DNA of 64,000 nt from Sphingobacterium griseoflavum (lineage in GTDB: Bacteria; Bacteroidota; Bacteroidia; Sphingobacteriales; Sphingobacteriaceae), in the NCBI RefSeq assembly GCF_014653155.1, contig NZ_BNAF01000008.1, positions 124,001 to 188,000 of the forward strand, written 5' to 3'. The position numbers and the translations under genes are program-made. Positions 37,839 to 46,714 of the stretch are shown piece by piece. How positions within the stretch are numbered: position 1 is the stretch's first letter; each line of letters opens with the position of its first letter. The notes under the pieces were generated by a model, which saw only the letters and a program-made list of their open reading frames with translations, was not told the DNA's origin and did not search any database.

Positions 37839-39962
37839 CTAGTGGCCAGCACGCATGCTTTCCGCGATCTTCGAAATAAACTCCCGGCCATTCAGCGGTT
37901 TTTTCAAGATCCCATCAAATGTATGCCCCCCCCTAGGGCGCTCTTCGCTATCTATCATGTCACCCGTGGATAGGAATACTTTGACGTTCTTTTTTCTTTT
38001 TTTGATATGGTGTAAGACGTCCCATCCATCTAGTTCGGGCATCCGAAGGTCGGTCACAACGATATCGACCTTGTTTTCATCAATGAAGGTCAACGCTTTT
38101 TCCGGATTTTGGAAAAAAAAGGCCTGTGCAGCGATCTCCTTTGCGAAATTTGATAGATACATCAGATTGATTCTGCTGTCATCGATAAAAACTAGGGTTA
38201 TACCCGGCGGTATGCGCGGAAAATCGTAGGGTTTGCTGCAGCCATCCGCTAGCCGTAATTTTTCAATGGGAACGGACAACGAAAAGCTGGATCCTGCGGC
38301 GGGCTGGCTTTCCAAGCTAATCCTGCCGCCAAGCTGTTTAGCGAGCAGGCTGGAGATATAAAGCCCAAGTCCGAACCCGCCGATTTTAGAAGCATCGCCC
38401 ATATAATATTTTCGAAAAACGTGTTCCTGTTCTTCTTTGGGAATCCCGATACCCGTGTCGCTTACGGTGACCAGCAACTTATGCTTTTTGGTCTCCGCCG
38501 TCAATAATACCCTGCCTTTTGCCGTATATTTGATGGCATTGGAAAGCAAGTTGGATGTGATTTGCTTCAGCCGAACAGCGCTGCTGTAAATCTCTAGCCC
38601 CTCGTCAAATGCGATCTGCTTTTTCAACTGCAATCCTTTCTTTTGGGCTTGGTGGCGATGCAGGTTGAGTGTTTCTGTTAAAATCTGCAGTGGTGAGAAA
38701 TATTCGTATTGAACGTCGAGTTTGCCGACTTCGAGTTTGCTGAGGTTCAGAATGTCGTTGATTTGGCTATTGACCAGCTTGATTTCCTGGATTGCCGAAT
38801 CTAGATCGTCTTGTTGCAAGACCTGAGCGTTATTGTTCCTCTTCAGCATGTCGATAATGCCTAATAAAGAAGATACAGGTGTACGTACCTCATGGCTGAT
38901 GTTTGCCAGAATACTTGTTTTTTCCTCGGCAACATGGGCTGCATATGCTTTCTCTTCACGCAGTCTTCTTTCGTACCGTGCTGCGTTAGATTGGTAAAAG
39001 AGAATAAGTGCAATCATAAAGAACATGAGCAGAAGAGATGCGGTAATCTGCTTTTCAAACCTATTTGTGCTATTTTGATAGGCAACCATGTCGTTTCTTT
39101 GCTGCGTTCTGTTTTTTGTCAACTCTTGCTCTTCAAGGTCGTGTATGCCGTTTCTCAGATTGGTCAAGAGCTGATAGTTGGATTGCACAATTTCTCTTTC
39201 CTGCTGTAGCATGGCCTTGAATTTGTTTTTGAGCTGCACCGATTTGCGGACATATAATTGTTGCTGTTGGTCATTGGAATGCTTAATATGGCGATAGATG
39301 GCATCGATATGACTGCTGTTAAGGTGCTGGGTCATGGTGTTGGAGATGACCATGTCGGCCTTAGCCTTGAAAATGCGCGTAAACAGATTCTGTTTTTTTG
39401 CTAGAATGGTGTCCGTTACTAGCTCCTGCATCGCCGTATCTGTCAGTATACGGCTTACGATCGAGTCGGTGCTGCTGTGCTTGGCAAGCGGGATGTGCCA
39501 CTGTTCGTCGTTTTGCAGCGCCAAGAGGGAATCCCGGGATAACATTACCAAATCACGTATTGTTTTCCGCAATACGCTAAAAGAATGTTCCATATATTTC
39601 TTTTCTCCAATAAGGGGTATTTTGTTTAGCATCCCATGATATACATCAGGAAACTGGGACAAGGAGTCAATATGCTTCCCTATTTCTTCCAGGCTATTGT
39701 TGTAGGCGCGGTAAGTATCCTTATCGAAATTGATCGTGTATAACCGAAATAGGTTTTCGGCTTCGGTGTAGCTGGATAGTAATCGGTATACGCTTGTTGA
39801 TGGGCTATGGACAGCGTTGCTAGATTCGAGCAGGCGTTTGTTGAGCTTTCTGAAAGCGACATACTGTTGCACAAAAAGCATACTGAGGTAAATGAAAGAT
39901 GTTATTAATGCACCTATAACGGCAATGCGTAATCGGTAGAGTGGTTTTTTGTTGCTTAACAC
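37839..39962 (-). CDS. Hybrid sensor histidine kinase/response regulator
   Basis: Membrane sensor kinase of 707 residues with a GTG start. First membrane helix about residues 13-32, a long mostly helical extracytoplasmic region (about 33-310), second helix about 315-335 (ASLLLMFFMIALILFYQ), then HisKA with phospho-acceptor His357 in ISHEVRTPV, the ATPase domain (NLLSNAIKYTAKG, DTGIGIP, GFGLGLYIS) and a C-terminal receiver domain (FIDDSR, Asp638 in TDLRMP, KKPLN). There is no DNA-binding domain, so output must go through a partner, not seen nearby. It is convergent with fbp, 5 bp between stops. The signal is unknown. Confidence 0.92.
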   Translation of the reverse strand: MLSNKKPLYRLRIAVIGALITSFIYLSMLFVQQYVAFRKLNKRLLESSNAVHSPSTSVYRLLSSYTEAENLFRLYTINFDKDTYRAYNNSLEEIGKHIDSLSQFPDVYHGMLNKIPLIGEKKYMEHSFSVLRKTIRDLVMLSRDSLLALQNDEQWHIPLAKHSSTDSIVSRILTDTAMQELVTDTILAKKQNLFTRIFKAKADMVISNTMTQHLNSSHIDAIYRHIKHSNDQQQQLYVRKSVQLKNKFKAMLQQEREIVQSNYQLLTNLRNGIHDLEEQELTKNRTQQRNDMVAYQNSTNRFEKQITASLLLMFFMIALILFYQSNAARYERRLREEKAYAAHVAEEKTSILANISHEVRTPVSSLLGIIDMLKRNNNAQVLQQDDLDSAIQEIKLVNSQINDILNLSKLEVGKLDVQYEYFSPLQILTETLNLHRHQAQKKGLQLKKQIAFDEGLEIYSSAVRLKQITSNLLSNAIKYTAKGRVLLTAETKKHKLLVTVSDTGIGIPKEEQEHVFRKYYMGDASKIGGFGLGLYISSLLAKQLGGRISLESQPAAGSSFSLSVPIEKLRLADGCSKPYDFPRIPPGITLVFIDDSRINLMYLSNFAKEIAAQAFFFQNPEKALTFIDENKVDIVVTDLRMPELDGWDVLHHIKKRKKNVKVFLSTGDMIDSEERPRGGHTFDGILKKPLNGREFISKIAESMRAGH

Positions 39963-40630
39963 GCTGAATTTTTTTCAAAAGTAGCCAATAAACGCGGTTA
40001 ATGGCTAGCTGTGCATAGAACGAGCCGGCAATGCACTGCTTTCGCTGTTTTTTTTAAAATTTTGTAGAACTATCGCTACACATGGTCGTTGACGGTTCTA
40101 TGCGCTGAAATCACTAGGCAAGGTGGGGGTATTCGCGGCATGTGGGTCGCTGATATGTCAAACAGGTATCGGTTGCACGTCGTTTGGCTTTGACTTTTTT
40201 ATGAAAGCTAGATGGCTTCAGTTTTCATCATTCGGGAGCCCAGCGGTCTTGGTTCTAAAAAGCAGCATATTCCGCTGTTCCATGTTACAAGAGAATTTTT
40301 CTTGTCGGCTATATGCTACAGATTTTATTTTTGTTGTCACAAAATTACGCTAGCCTTTTCGACTTTGGCTTGTGCGTATTTCCTTTTCTGTTAAGCAAGT
40401 ATTCTGTGCAAATGTGCCCTGTTTCTGCACTTCTCCAGTAGCGTTACTTTTTTGGTGATGACGGTATGCAATCGATTGTTTTTCTACTTTTTATCCAAAA
40501 TAGGCCCTGTTATTTCATTTAATTATGAAGAATATTATTTTGCATGTTTGCTGCGAAATATGTTTTAGGTATACGGTTCTTTTCTAGCCTAATTCTGCTG
40601 TATTGCTTTAAGTGTTTGACTGACATTTTA
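39963..40630. other. Intergenic region upstream of the fimbrillin locus
   Basis: About 670 bp with no supported gene. Frames at 40123-40353 and 40212-40394 have no motif and a composition like translated noncoding DNA. The promoter of the small peptide gene begins at its end (40631). Confidence 0.45.
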
Positions 40631-40662
40631 TTGCTTTTTGGGATAGCCTTGTATTAGCTTTG
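40631..40662 (+). promoter_or_regulatory. Promoter of the peptide/fimbrillin operon
   Basis: TTG at 40631-40633, 21-bp spacer and an exact TAnnTTTG (TAGCTTTG, 40655-40662). The start site would be near 40669, with a leader of about 60 bases to the ATG at 40731. Confidence 0.55.
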
Positions 40663-40730
40663 CGGCAAACTACGGATTTTTTTAGTAGGTATAAACTATT
40701 TTTTATAGAAAAGTTAAGTCGTTAGCAGTT

Positions 40731-40898
40731 ATGTGTGAGAAATTGGAATATATGCCACCGGTAATACAGTTGGAGATCATTGATTTGGAAGAAGGATTCG
40801 CTGCTGGCTCTGCGATTGTTAGGCCGGTCGATAACAACGGCCATGTTACGGTCGAATGGGAAACAGATAGCGATGAATCAAAAACAATCAACTGGTAA
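40731..40898 (+). CDS. Small conserved-type peptide preceding a fimbrillin gene, 55 residues
   Basis: ATG frame encoding MCEKLEYMPPVIQLEIIDLE, then EGFAAGSAIVRPVDNNGHVT and VEWETDSDESKTINW. It begins with an acidic/hydrophobic half, has a GFAAGSA turn and ends with Trp, with a second Trp 12 residues earlier. It is acidic, has no signal peptide and no membrane segment. A good TAnnTTTG promoter lies 70 bp upstream, and the fimbrillin-like gene starts 23 bp downstream, so translation is likely. Similar short proteins next to fimbrillin genes are, as far as I recall, widespread in Bacteroidota, with unknown role (subunit, chaperone or signalling precursor are guesses). Confidence 0.6.
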   Translation: MCEKLEYMPPVIQLEIIDLEEGFAAGSAIVRPVDNNGHVTVEWETDSDESKTINW

Positions 40899-40921
40899 TA
40901 GCGTAATCATATCACGTAAAA

Positions 40922-42490
40922 ATGAATAGGAAAGACATCATGAGACATGCGGTGTATGGCTTGGCAGGCTGGCTTGCCGTGCTATCGCTTTACAGCTGTA
41001 GCAAAACTGCTGACAGCGGAACAACCATCGGAGAAGCACGTGTAACGGTGCGGGTTGCTGGCGTAGAACTGGGAGATGACGGAGAGTTGGGCCCCGACGG
41101 GTCAGGTGCGCAAGCGCAGGCTCGAAAAGCGAACGCTGGTAAGCTGGTGCAACATGCCGACATGTCCTTGGCAGATTATTCGGATGATGGTGAATTGGTA
41201 GCCGTTGTGCCGTTTAGCGACGATTTAATGATTTTCGCATCATTGAAAGAGGAGGGGACTGTCAGTAAGCAACGGCAGGCTGTCGCTCGGTCGGGCAACA
41301 AGGCAAATGTGGTTTCTACGCCTTTGCAGCCTGGTGTGCGATACCGCATGGTGATATTCGATGCTACAGGAGCGTATGTCGATCAGCGCGAGTACATACA
41401 TGGGCAAGAAGACTCTGCTCCGGCATTGCTCCTCGATGCGGGAAATACATATACCTTTGTGGCCTATTCTTTCAATAACAGTACAGCTATTGCTCCTTTT
41501 CCAACAAACAGGACACTCGCTACCGCGGGCCTAAGTGCGCTCTCGGGTCAATTTCTGTACTATAAACAGGCTGTAGAACTGGTCTACGGAACAAATAACT
41601 TAGGGATTGTGCTCAAGCACATGTTTAGTCAGATTAGTACGGTATTGACATTGGGAAATTCCACACAGGGAAATATTGAAGGTATTTCGGGTTCCGTCTT
41701 ACGTCCCACGCGCGCCAGTGCTTCCATAGCCTTTGGGAACAGTAGCATGGCCTACGGCGCAACGGTCTCCAACGGAGCGCCCGTGACGTTCCCTAGTGTA
41801 GGTGGCGGCGTACGAACGGTCAATGGCGAGCCTGTCATGCTGATCGCGCCAACCACGACAAATGGCACCTTCCAATTTGAAATGCTGACGATCGATCGAT
41901 ATACCCGCCGAGACATTACGATCCCGGGTATCAAAATCAATCCCGGAAAGCGGTATACCTTGACTTTAAGAGTAGATATCTGTGTTAATCGGACCGCTGT
42001 TGCGCTTAATAGCGACGGGGGTGCCGTACGGACATACTCTGCGAACAATGCCAATCAGGGATTTATAGCCGATTTTACAGAGCTGGATAATTCCTTTCGT
42101 TTTCAGGTAAACGGAAATGATGTGATCCGAAACGCTAACGATGGCGAACTCCAATTTTCCAATTCGAGCACACATCCGCGCAACATACAGTTCACGGATG
42201 GTACGCAATATGGAGTAGAGCATACGCATATCTGGTATGTGCAGGGTACAGCGACAAATCCAGCCATTCGTCTAGTGATAGACCCCAACGGCCAAGTTGC
42301 GCTTTTTGGCAGCAAGGAGAGCGGCGGTGCTTTGTTTCCGCTGGTTCCTATGGCGGGCTTCCGATTCGCGACCCCTGCAGAGCTAGGATTTAATCCGAAT
42401 GGGAACAATAGCATCCGGATCTCGCAGCAGATTTTGGGTCCAACGATTATGCGTGGAACCGTAGGGTCAAGGAGGCGCTGCACAAGCTAA
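40922..42490 (+). CDS. Fimbrillin-family-like lipoprotein, C-terminus possibly frameshifted
   Basis: Exported protein of 522 residues: signal with lipobox SLYSC (Cys26 from the first ATG). It is Gly/Ala/Thr/Asn-rich and beta-rich, with AVELVYGTNNLGIVLKHMFS, the VxLxHxFSQ turn typical of fimbrillin (Mfa/FimA-like) proteins of Bacteroidota. Such proteins polymerise into fimbriae on the cell surface after removal of an N-terminal part. The last 16 residues (IRISQQILGPTIMRGT...) turn basic and unlike the rest, and an overlapping frame continues past the stop with a more protein-like sequence (see finding), so a frameshift near 42410-42440 is possible. Confidence 0.68.
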   Translation: MNRKDIMRHAVYGLAGWLAVLSLYSCSKTADSGTTIGEARVTVRVAGVELGDDGELGPDGSGAQAQARKANAGKLVQHADMSLADYSDDGELVAVVPFSDDLMIFASLKEEGTVSKQRQAVARSGNKANVVSTPLQPGVRYRMVIFDATGAYVDQREYIHGQEDSAPALLLDAGNTYTFVAYSFNNSTAIAPFPTNRTLATAGLSALSGQFLYYKQAVELVYGTNNLGIVLKHMFSQISTVLTLGNSTQGNIEGISGSVLRPTRASASIAFGNSSMAYGATVSNGAPVTFPSVGGGVRTVNGEPVMLIAPTTTNGTFQFEMLTIDRYTRRDITIPGIKINPGKRYTLTLRVDICVNRTAVALNSDGGAVRTYSANNANQGFIADFTELDNSFRFQVNGNDVIRNANDGELQFSNSSTHPRNIQFTDGTQYGVEHTHIWYVQGTATNPAIRLVIDPNGQVALFGSKESGGALFPLVPMAGFRFATPAELGFNPNGNNSIRISQQILGPTIMRGTVGSRRRCTS

Positions 42491-42578
42491 ACCCGAGTAG
42501 CGCTTTGGAGAAGGGAGGAAATAGCACGTGATTTTGAAAATAGTGCCAAGAACTCTTTTCTCCTGAAGATAACTTTTC

Positions 42579-42609
42579 TTTGCTTTTTTTGGAGGTTTTA
42601 TTATCTTCG
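42579..42609 (+). promoter_or_regulatory. Promoter of the nagA-lacI operon
   Basis: TTTG at 42579-42582, 19-bp spacer, then TATCTTCG (42602-42609), a TAnnTTCG variant of the -7 element. The same TTCG variant is used at the GH20 promoter (45004-45011). An operator-like sequence follows directly. Confidence 0.6.
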
Positions 42610-42623
42610 TGTACGTTACCGAT
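42606..42623. promoter_or_regulatory. Operator candidate (GTAACGTTACC type) at the nagA promoter
   Basis: TTCGTGTACGTTACCGAT, an imperfect inverted repeat centred on ACGT. The right half, GTTACCGA, is identical to that at 45017-45024. It overlaps the -7 element and start site of the nagA-lacI operon, the classic position for autoregulated repression by the LacI protein encoded in the same operon. Confidence 0.55.
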
Positions 42624-42658
42624 CCTACTCTGCAGGGTCGGTTAAGCAAAAAGCATAC

Positions 42659-43858
42659 ATGGGTTTAACTAAAAAAATTATTGTTAATGGACGCATCATA
42701 ACGCCTGCTGGGATCGTTGAGGGGCATACCCTGTACATCGAGGGAAAGCGGATAGCCGCATTGGGTACAGCTGACTATGGGGATGATAAGGTCGAAAGAA
42801 TTGATGCGAAAGGAATGTATGTGAGCCCCGGTTTCATCGATTTACATGTACACGGTGGAGGTGGAGCCGACTTTATGGATGGAACCGTGGAAGCTTTCTT
42901 ACGCGTGGCGGAAACGCATGTGCGGTTTGGAACTACGGCATTAAGTCCCACGACGTTGACCAGTGAGCTTGTCGATCTCTACCGCATCTTGGATGCCTAT
43001 CGGGAAGCGGACATCCAAAATACCAAAGGAGCACAGTTTATTGGCGTACATCTGGAGGGCCCCTACTTCGCCTTAGAGCAGCGGGGAGCACAGGATCCCG
43101 CCTACATTCGGCATCCCGATCCGGAAGAGTACACGAAAGTATTGGCCTACTCCGATGATATTGCGCGTTGGAGCGCTGCGCCGGAACTGCCGGGAGCATT
43201 GGAGTTCGGCCGCTATGTTAAGTCATGCGGGAAGATGCTTGCGCTAGCACATACAGACGCGACCTATGATGAAGTCTTAGCCGGTTTCCAAGTCGGATAT
43301 AACCTTGCTACACATTTTTATTCAGCAATGTCTACCGTCACCCGGAAAAATGCACTTCGGATTGCCGGTGCTATCGAAGCCTGTTATTTGATCGATGAAA
43401 TGGATGTCGAGATCATTGCCGATGGGGTGCATGTACCAGCACCGTTGCTTAAACTTATCTATAAAATCAAAGGCCCTGATCGTATTGCGCTGGTAACAGA
43501 TGCCATGCGGGCAGCAGGTACCGACGTGCGAGAAAGTGTGTTGGGTAATAAAAATCGTGGACTCCGAGTCTTGGTGGAAGATGGTGTTGCCAAGTTGCCA
43601 GATCGTACCGCATTTGCAGGCAGTGTAGCGACCGCCGACCGCTTGCTGCGCACCATGATGCAGGAGGGGGAAGTACCCTTGCTTGAAGCGGTGAAAATGA
43701 TGACAGCCACACCTGCACGCATCGCCGGATTATTGGATAGCAAAGGAACGCTGGAGCCGGGCAAAGATGCCGATATCGTGCTGTTTGACGAGGAAATAAA
43801 TGTAACACTATCCATCGTTAATGGGGATGTGCGATATATGAGTAAGAATTTCAATTAA
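42659..43858 (+). CDS. nagA: N-acetylglucosamine-6-phosphate deacetylase
   Basis: Cytoplasmic amidohydrolase, 399 residues, that removes acetate from GlcNAc-6-phosphate to give glucosamine-6-phosphate. Active-site features: HVH at residues 63-65 in FIDLHVHGGGG, metal ligand Glu133 in HLEGPY, His in LALAHTDAT, the ATHFYSAMS block, and catalytic Asp281 in LVTDAMRAAG. It is the first gene of a two-gene operon with a LacI regulator 13 bp downstream. With nagB (58913), the GH20 enzymes and the FucP-type permease it forms a GlcNAc-use pathway spread over three transcription units of this window. Confidence 0.95.
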   Translation: MGLTKKIIVNGRIITPAGIVEGHTLYIEGKRIAALGTADYGDDKVERIDAKGMYVSPGFIDLHVHGGGGADFMDGTVEAFLRVAETHVRFGTTALSPTTLTSELVDLYRILDAYREADIQNTKGAQFIGVHLEGPYFALEQRGAQDPAYIRHPDPEEYTKVLAYSDDIARWSAAPELPGALEFGRYVKSCGKMLALAHTDATYDEVLAGFQVGYNLATHFYSAMSTVTRKNALRIAGAIEACYLIDEMDVEIIADGVHVPAPLLKLIYKIKGPDRIALVTDAMRAAGTDVRESVLGNKNRGLRVLVEDGVAKLPDRTAFAGSVATADRLLRTMMQEGEVPLLEAVKMMTATPARIAGLLDSKGTLEPGKDADIVLFDEEINVTLSIVNGDVRYMSKNFN

Positions 43859-43871
43859 AAAACGGGGTAAG

Positions 43872-44936
43872 ATGCAAGAAGAACAGGAAAAGAACGGAAC
43901 AGGAGTGAAAGAAATCGCACGAAGGGCAGGGGTTTCCATCGCTACCGTAGACCGGGTTTTGCACAATAGAACAGGTGTTTCGCCTGCAACAAAGGCGAAG
44001 ATTTTAACGATCATTAAAGAGCTGGATTATCAGCCGAATATTTTTGCGCGCCGCCTGTCCTCCAATAAAACCATGTCGATTGCCGTGCTCATCCCGAGCG
44101 CCTCGGCCGAGTCGGCCTTTTGGGATCTCCCACGCCAAGGAATAAACAAAGCGGCAGCGGAAATTGCAGCATACGGCGTTGCTATCCACGAATTTTTATT
44201 CGATCAGGACGAGGTGAACACTTTCGAAGAACAGGTCTGTAAGGTGCTAGGCGGCGATTATGCTGCTGTTGTTCTAGCGCCGATGTTTGTGGATCGGGCG
44301 CAACAGTTTCTCGATGCCTGTGATCGAAAGAAGATACCGTGTGTGCTGATCAATTCGGACTTGCCAGCACATGATAACCGTTGGTATTATGGCCCTGACC
44401 TTTTTCAAAGTGGGAAAATGGGTGGACATCTATTACGTTACCTGTTGCCTAAGGGGAATATATTATTGGTCAATATTTCGAAGGAATTGGACACACATCA
44501 TCATCTCCTGCGGAAAGAAGAAGGGTTGCGGGCCTACCTATCCGCGAATGGATTGAAACAGGAGTTGTATAAAATCGATATTCGCCATACCAACTATTCT
44601 GCAATAGCAAAAGCGCTCGATGCAAAGCGAGAAGAAATGCCGCCGGTGGATGCTGTTTTCGTCACAAACTCGCGTGTTGCGTCGGTGGCACGCTATATGG
44701 AAGAACAGCAGCTCGCGGAAAAGATATTGATAGGCTACGATTTTATTCCCGAGAATATCAATTACCTCGAGCGTGGAACCATAGACTTTTTGATTTGTCA
44801 GAAACCATTTGAACAAGGTTATCGTGCAATAAAAGGACTGTGCAGCAAGCTGATCTATGACGTTGATATGGATCGGGTAAATTTTATGCCGATCGATTTG
44901 GTCACCAAAGAAAACTTGAAGTCTTACGGAAAATAG
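43872..44936 (+). CDS. LacI-family regulator of the GlcNAc genes
   Basis: 354 residues. HTH at about residues 11-30 (GVKEIARRAGVSIATVDRVLH) with the hinge region following to about 65, then a periplasmic-binding-protein-like ligand domain to the end. It is co-transcribed with nagA. Candidate operators of the GGTAACGTTACC kind sit at the nagA promoter and twice before the GH20 operon, so it probably represses both until an amino-sugar effector (perhaps GlcNAc-6-P or GlcN-6-P) binds; effector and targets are inference. Its recognition helix (SIATVDRV) differs from that of the second LacI (STSTISRA at 50626), in line with the two distinct operator types seen. Confidence 0.88.
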   Translation: MQEEQEKNGTGVKEIARRAGVSIATVDRVLHNRTGVSPATKAKILTIIKELDYQPNIFARRLSSNKTMSIAVLIPSASAESAFWDLPRQGINKAAAEIAAYGVAIHEFLFDQDEVNTFEEQVCKVLGGDYAAVVLAPMFVDRAQQFLDACDRKKIPCVLINSDLPAHDNRWYYGPDLFQSGKMGGHLLRYLLPKGNILLVNISKELDTHHHLLRKEEGLRAYLSANGLKQELYKIDIRHTNYSAIAKALDAKREEMPPVDAVFVTNSRVASVARYMEEQQLAEKILIGYDFIPENINYLERGTIDFLICQKPFEQGYRAIKGLCSKLIYDVDMDRVNFMPIDLVTKENLKSYGK

Positions 44937-44979
44937 GATCGCTAAAGACTGTGGCTCGGTAGCCCAATTTTTAATTTTT

Positions 44980-45011
44980 TTTGTATACAAATAGCTTTTT
45001 TACTATATTCG
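44980..45011 (+). promoter_or_regulatory. Promoter of the GH20-GH20-transporter operon
   Basis: TTTG at 44980-44983, 20-bp spacer, TATATTCG at 45004-45011. This is the same TAnnTTCG -7 variant as at nagA. A leader of about 135 bases precedes the ATG at 45152 and contains a second operator. Confidence 0.62.
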
Positions 45012-45025
45012 TTAACGTTACCGAA
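45008..45025. promoter_or_regulatory. Operator 1 of the GH20 operon
   Basis: TTCGTTAACGTTACCGAA, an 18-bp inverted repeat with one mismatch pair, overlapping the -7 element and transcription start. It shares the GTTACCGA half with the site at the nagA promoter. Confidence 0.65.
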
Positions 45026-45066
45026 TCGATGAAGGTGCATAGTTGCCTTCTTTTTTTGCAAGATTA

Positions 45067-45082
45067 ACGGTAACGTTACCGT
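45067..45082. promoter_or_regulatory. Operator 2 of the GH20 operon
   Basis: ACGGTAACGTTACCGT, a perfect 16-bp palindrome in the leader, about 58 bp (centre to centre) after operator 1. This is the best copy of the motif in the window and probably the strongest binding site for the LacI protein at 43872; two sites allow looping. Confidence 0.68.
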
Positions 45083-45151
45083 AAGCTAACTGGATTGACC
45101 TGTGACATATCGAGGGGGTATATTACCGGGATCAATAAAAGATAATAAATA

Positions 45152-46714
45152 ATGAAATCGAACAAATTAATGCCATTCGTTTTAATGCTGTGTACGATGA
45201 CGCTTCTTATGCAGCGAACAGCCCTGTCGAAAGATTTGCCTCCGCAAGATTTTTTGGTAAAAGGCTTTCATTTGGACCTGCGCATTCAAGTGATGCCGAT
45301 AGAAGGTCTGAAGTCGTTTGCAAAAAAATTGGCCCAAAGCGGCATCAATACATTGATCATGGAGTGGGAAGGAACCTATCCTTTTGAAAAGCATCCCCTA
45401 ATTGCCAATCGCTTTGCCTATAATAAACAGGAAATAGCGGATTTTGTACGCTACTGCGAGACCTTGAAATTGGACGTCATACCCTTGCAGCAGAGCTTTG
45501 GGCATGTCGAATATATTCTTCGCCATATCAGGTACAAGGAGCTGCGTGAAGATCAGAAAGATTATTCACAAATCAACCCCTTGAAAGAAGAGCTTGCCAA
45601 AGAACTGTTCACAGATTTGTACAGCGATTTGGTGTCTACCCATCAATCAGACTATATTCATATCGGAGGTGACGAAACCTATCTCCTAGGGCATTCAGAA
45701 GCCTCCAAAAAGAAAGTGGAAGCCGTGGGCAAAGGTCGGTTATATGGCGACTACATCAAGCTGCTATGCGATATCGTGGTGAGCTTGGGCAAAAGGCCTG
45801 TCCTATGGGCGGATATAGCTATGAAGTACCCCGAGGCTTTGAAAGGGCTGCCCAAGCAAACGGTATTTGTAGATTGGAATTATGGTTGGGACGTTAACAT
45901 GTTTGGCAAACATGATAACCTGTTGAAGAGCGGATTCGAGATTTGGGGTGCCCCTTCCATTCGGAGCCATCCGGACAACTATTTTCTGACGCAGTGGGAA
46001 AAACACTTTGCGAACATTCGGGATTTTTTGCCTTTGGCCCGCCAATTCGGTTATAAGGGAATGGTGATGACCTCGTGGTCCACTTCTGGACTTTACTCGC
46101 CGGTGTGGGAAACTACGCGTGATATCGTAGACCTGTATGCCATCCGCCGCGTATATCCCATCGCTGGCTTCAACATGCTTATTGCGGCATACGTAGAGGC
46201 TTTGAAAGAAGCCGAGCCGATCGATATCGAGCAGTTTGTGTTCCGCTATGCCGACAACACCTATGGGTTGCCTCGCTCGGAAGCAACTATTTTTTGGAGC
46301 GCATTAAAGGCCATTCCTTATGAGATCAATCAAGGTACAATCAGTAGTTCCAATGTTTCGCTCGATGTTCTGCTCGATAGTGCCGAATGGATATCCGCTA
46401 CCTTGAGCCAGATTAAGCCAAAGAAAAATAAAGAGGAATTTGAGCACTACCGGTTGATGGCTGATATCCGCCTGCAATATCTCCGGCACGCGGCTATAGA
46501 ACGAGACGTAAATGCGCTGAGCTTTGCCAGTAAGGATATCCCGGCCGTCTTGAAAAAGCTGGAACGCTTGGATACGGCAAGTCTGGACAAACGCTTTGTG
46601 CAGTTAAATCGTAAAGTCTTGTATCCGGCCGAATTGCAGCAGGAGAATGAATTAAGGAATAGCAAGATTAGAATTTTACACGCACGTCTATCCAGAAATA
46701 AAGAGAGAAAATGA
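45152..46714 (+). CDS. GH20-type beta-N-acetylhexosaminidase, short form
   Basis: Exported enzyme of 520 residues: signal peptide MKSNKLMPFVLMLCTMTLLM then QRTALS. The TIM-barrel part of family GH20 is seen, with the catalytic Asp174-Glu175 pair in HIGGDETY. Substrate-assisted catalysis releases terminal GlcNAc or GalNAc. The usual N-terminal GH20b domain is absent: the barrel begins at once (KGFHLDLRIQVM), as in short GH20-like hexosaminidases. The C-terminal 150 residues are helical. The stop overlaps the start of the second GH20 (ATGA). Probably periplasmic. The exact linkage is unknown. Confidence 0.86.
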   Translation: MKSNKLMPFVLMLCTMTLLMQRTALSKDLPPQDFLVKGFHLDLRIQVMPIEGLKSFAKKLAQSGINTLIMEWEGTYPFEKHPLIANRFAYNKQEIADFVRYCETLKLDVIPLQQSFGHVEYILRHIRYKELREDQKDYSQINPLKEELAKELFTDLYSDLVSTHQSDYIHIGGDETYLLGHSEASKKKVEAVGKGRLYGDYIKLLCDIVVSLGKRPVLWADIAMKYPEALKGLPKQTVFVDWNYGWDVNMFGKHDNLLKSGFEIWGAPSIRSHPDNYFLTQWEKHFANIRDFLPLARQFGYKGMVMTSWSTSGLYSPVWETTRDIVDLYAIRRVYPIAGFNMLIAAYVEALKEAEPIDIEQFVFRYADNTYGLPRSEATIFWSALKAIPYEINQGTISSSNVSLDVLLDSAEWISATLSQIKPKKNKEEFEHYRLMADIRLQYLRHAAIERDVNALSFASKDIPAVLKKLERLDTASLDKRFVQLNRKVLYPAELQQENELRNSKIRILHARLSRNKERK

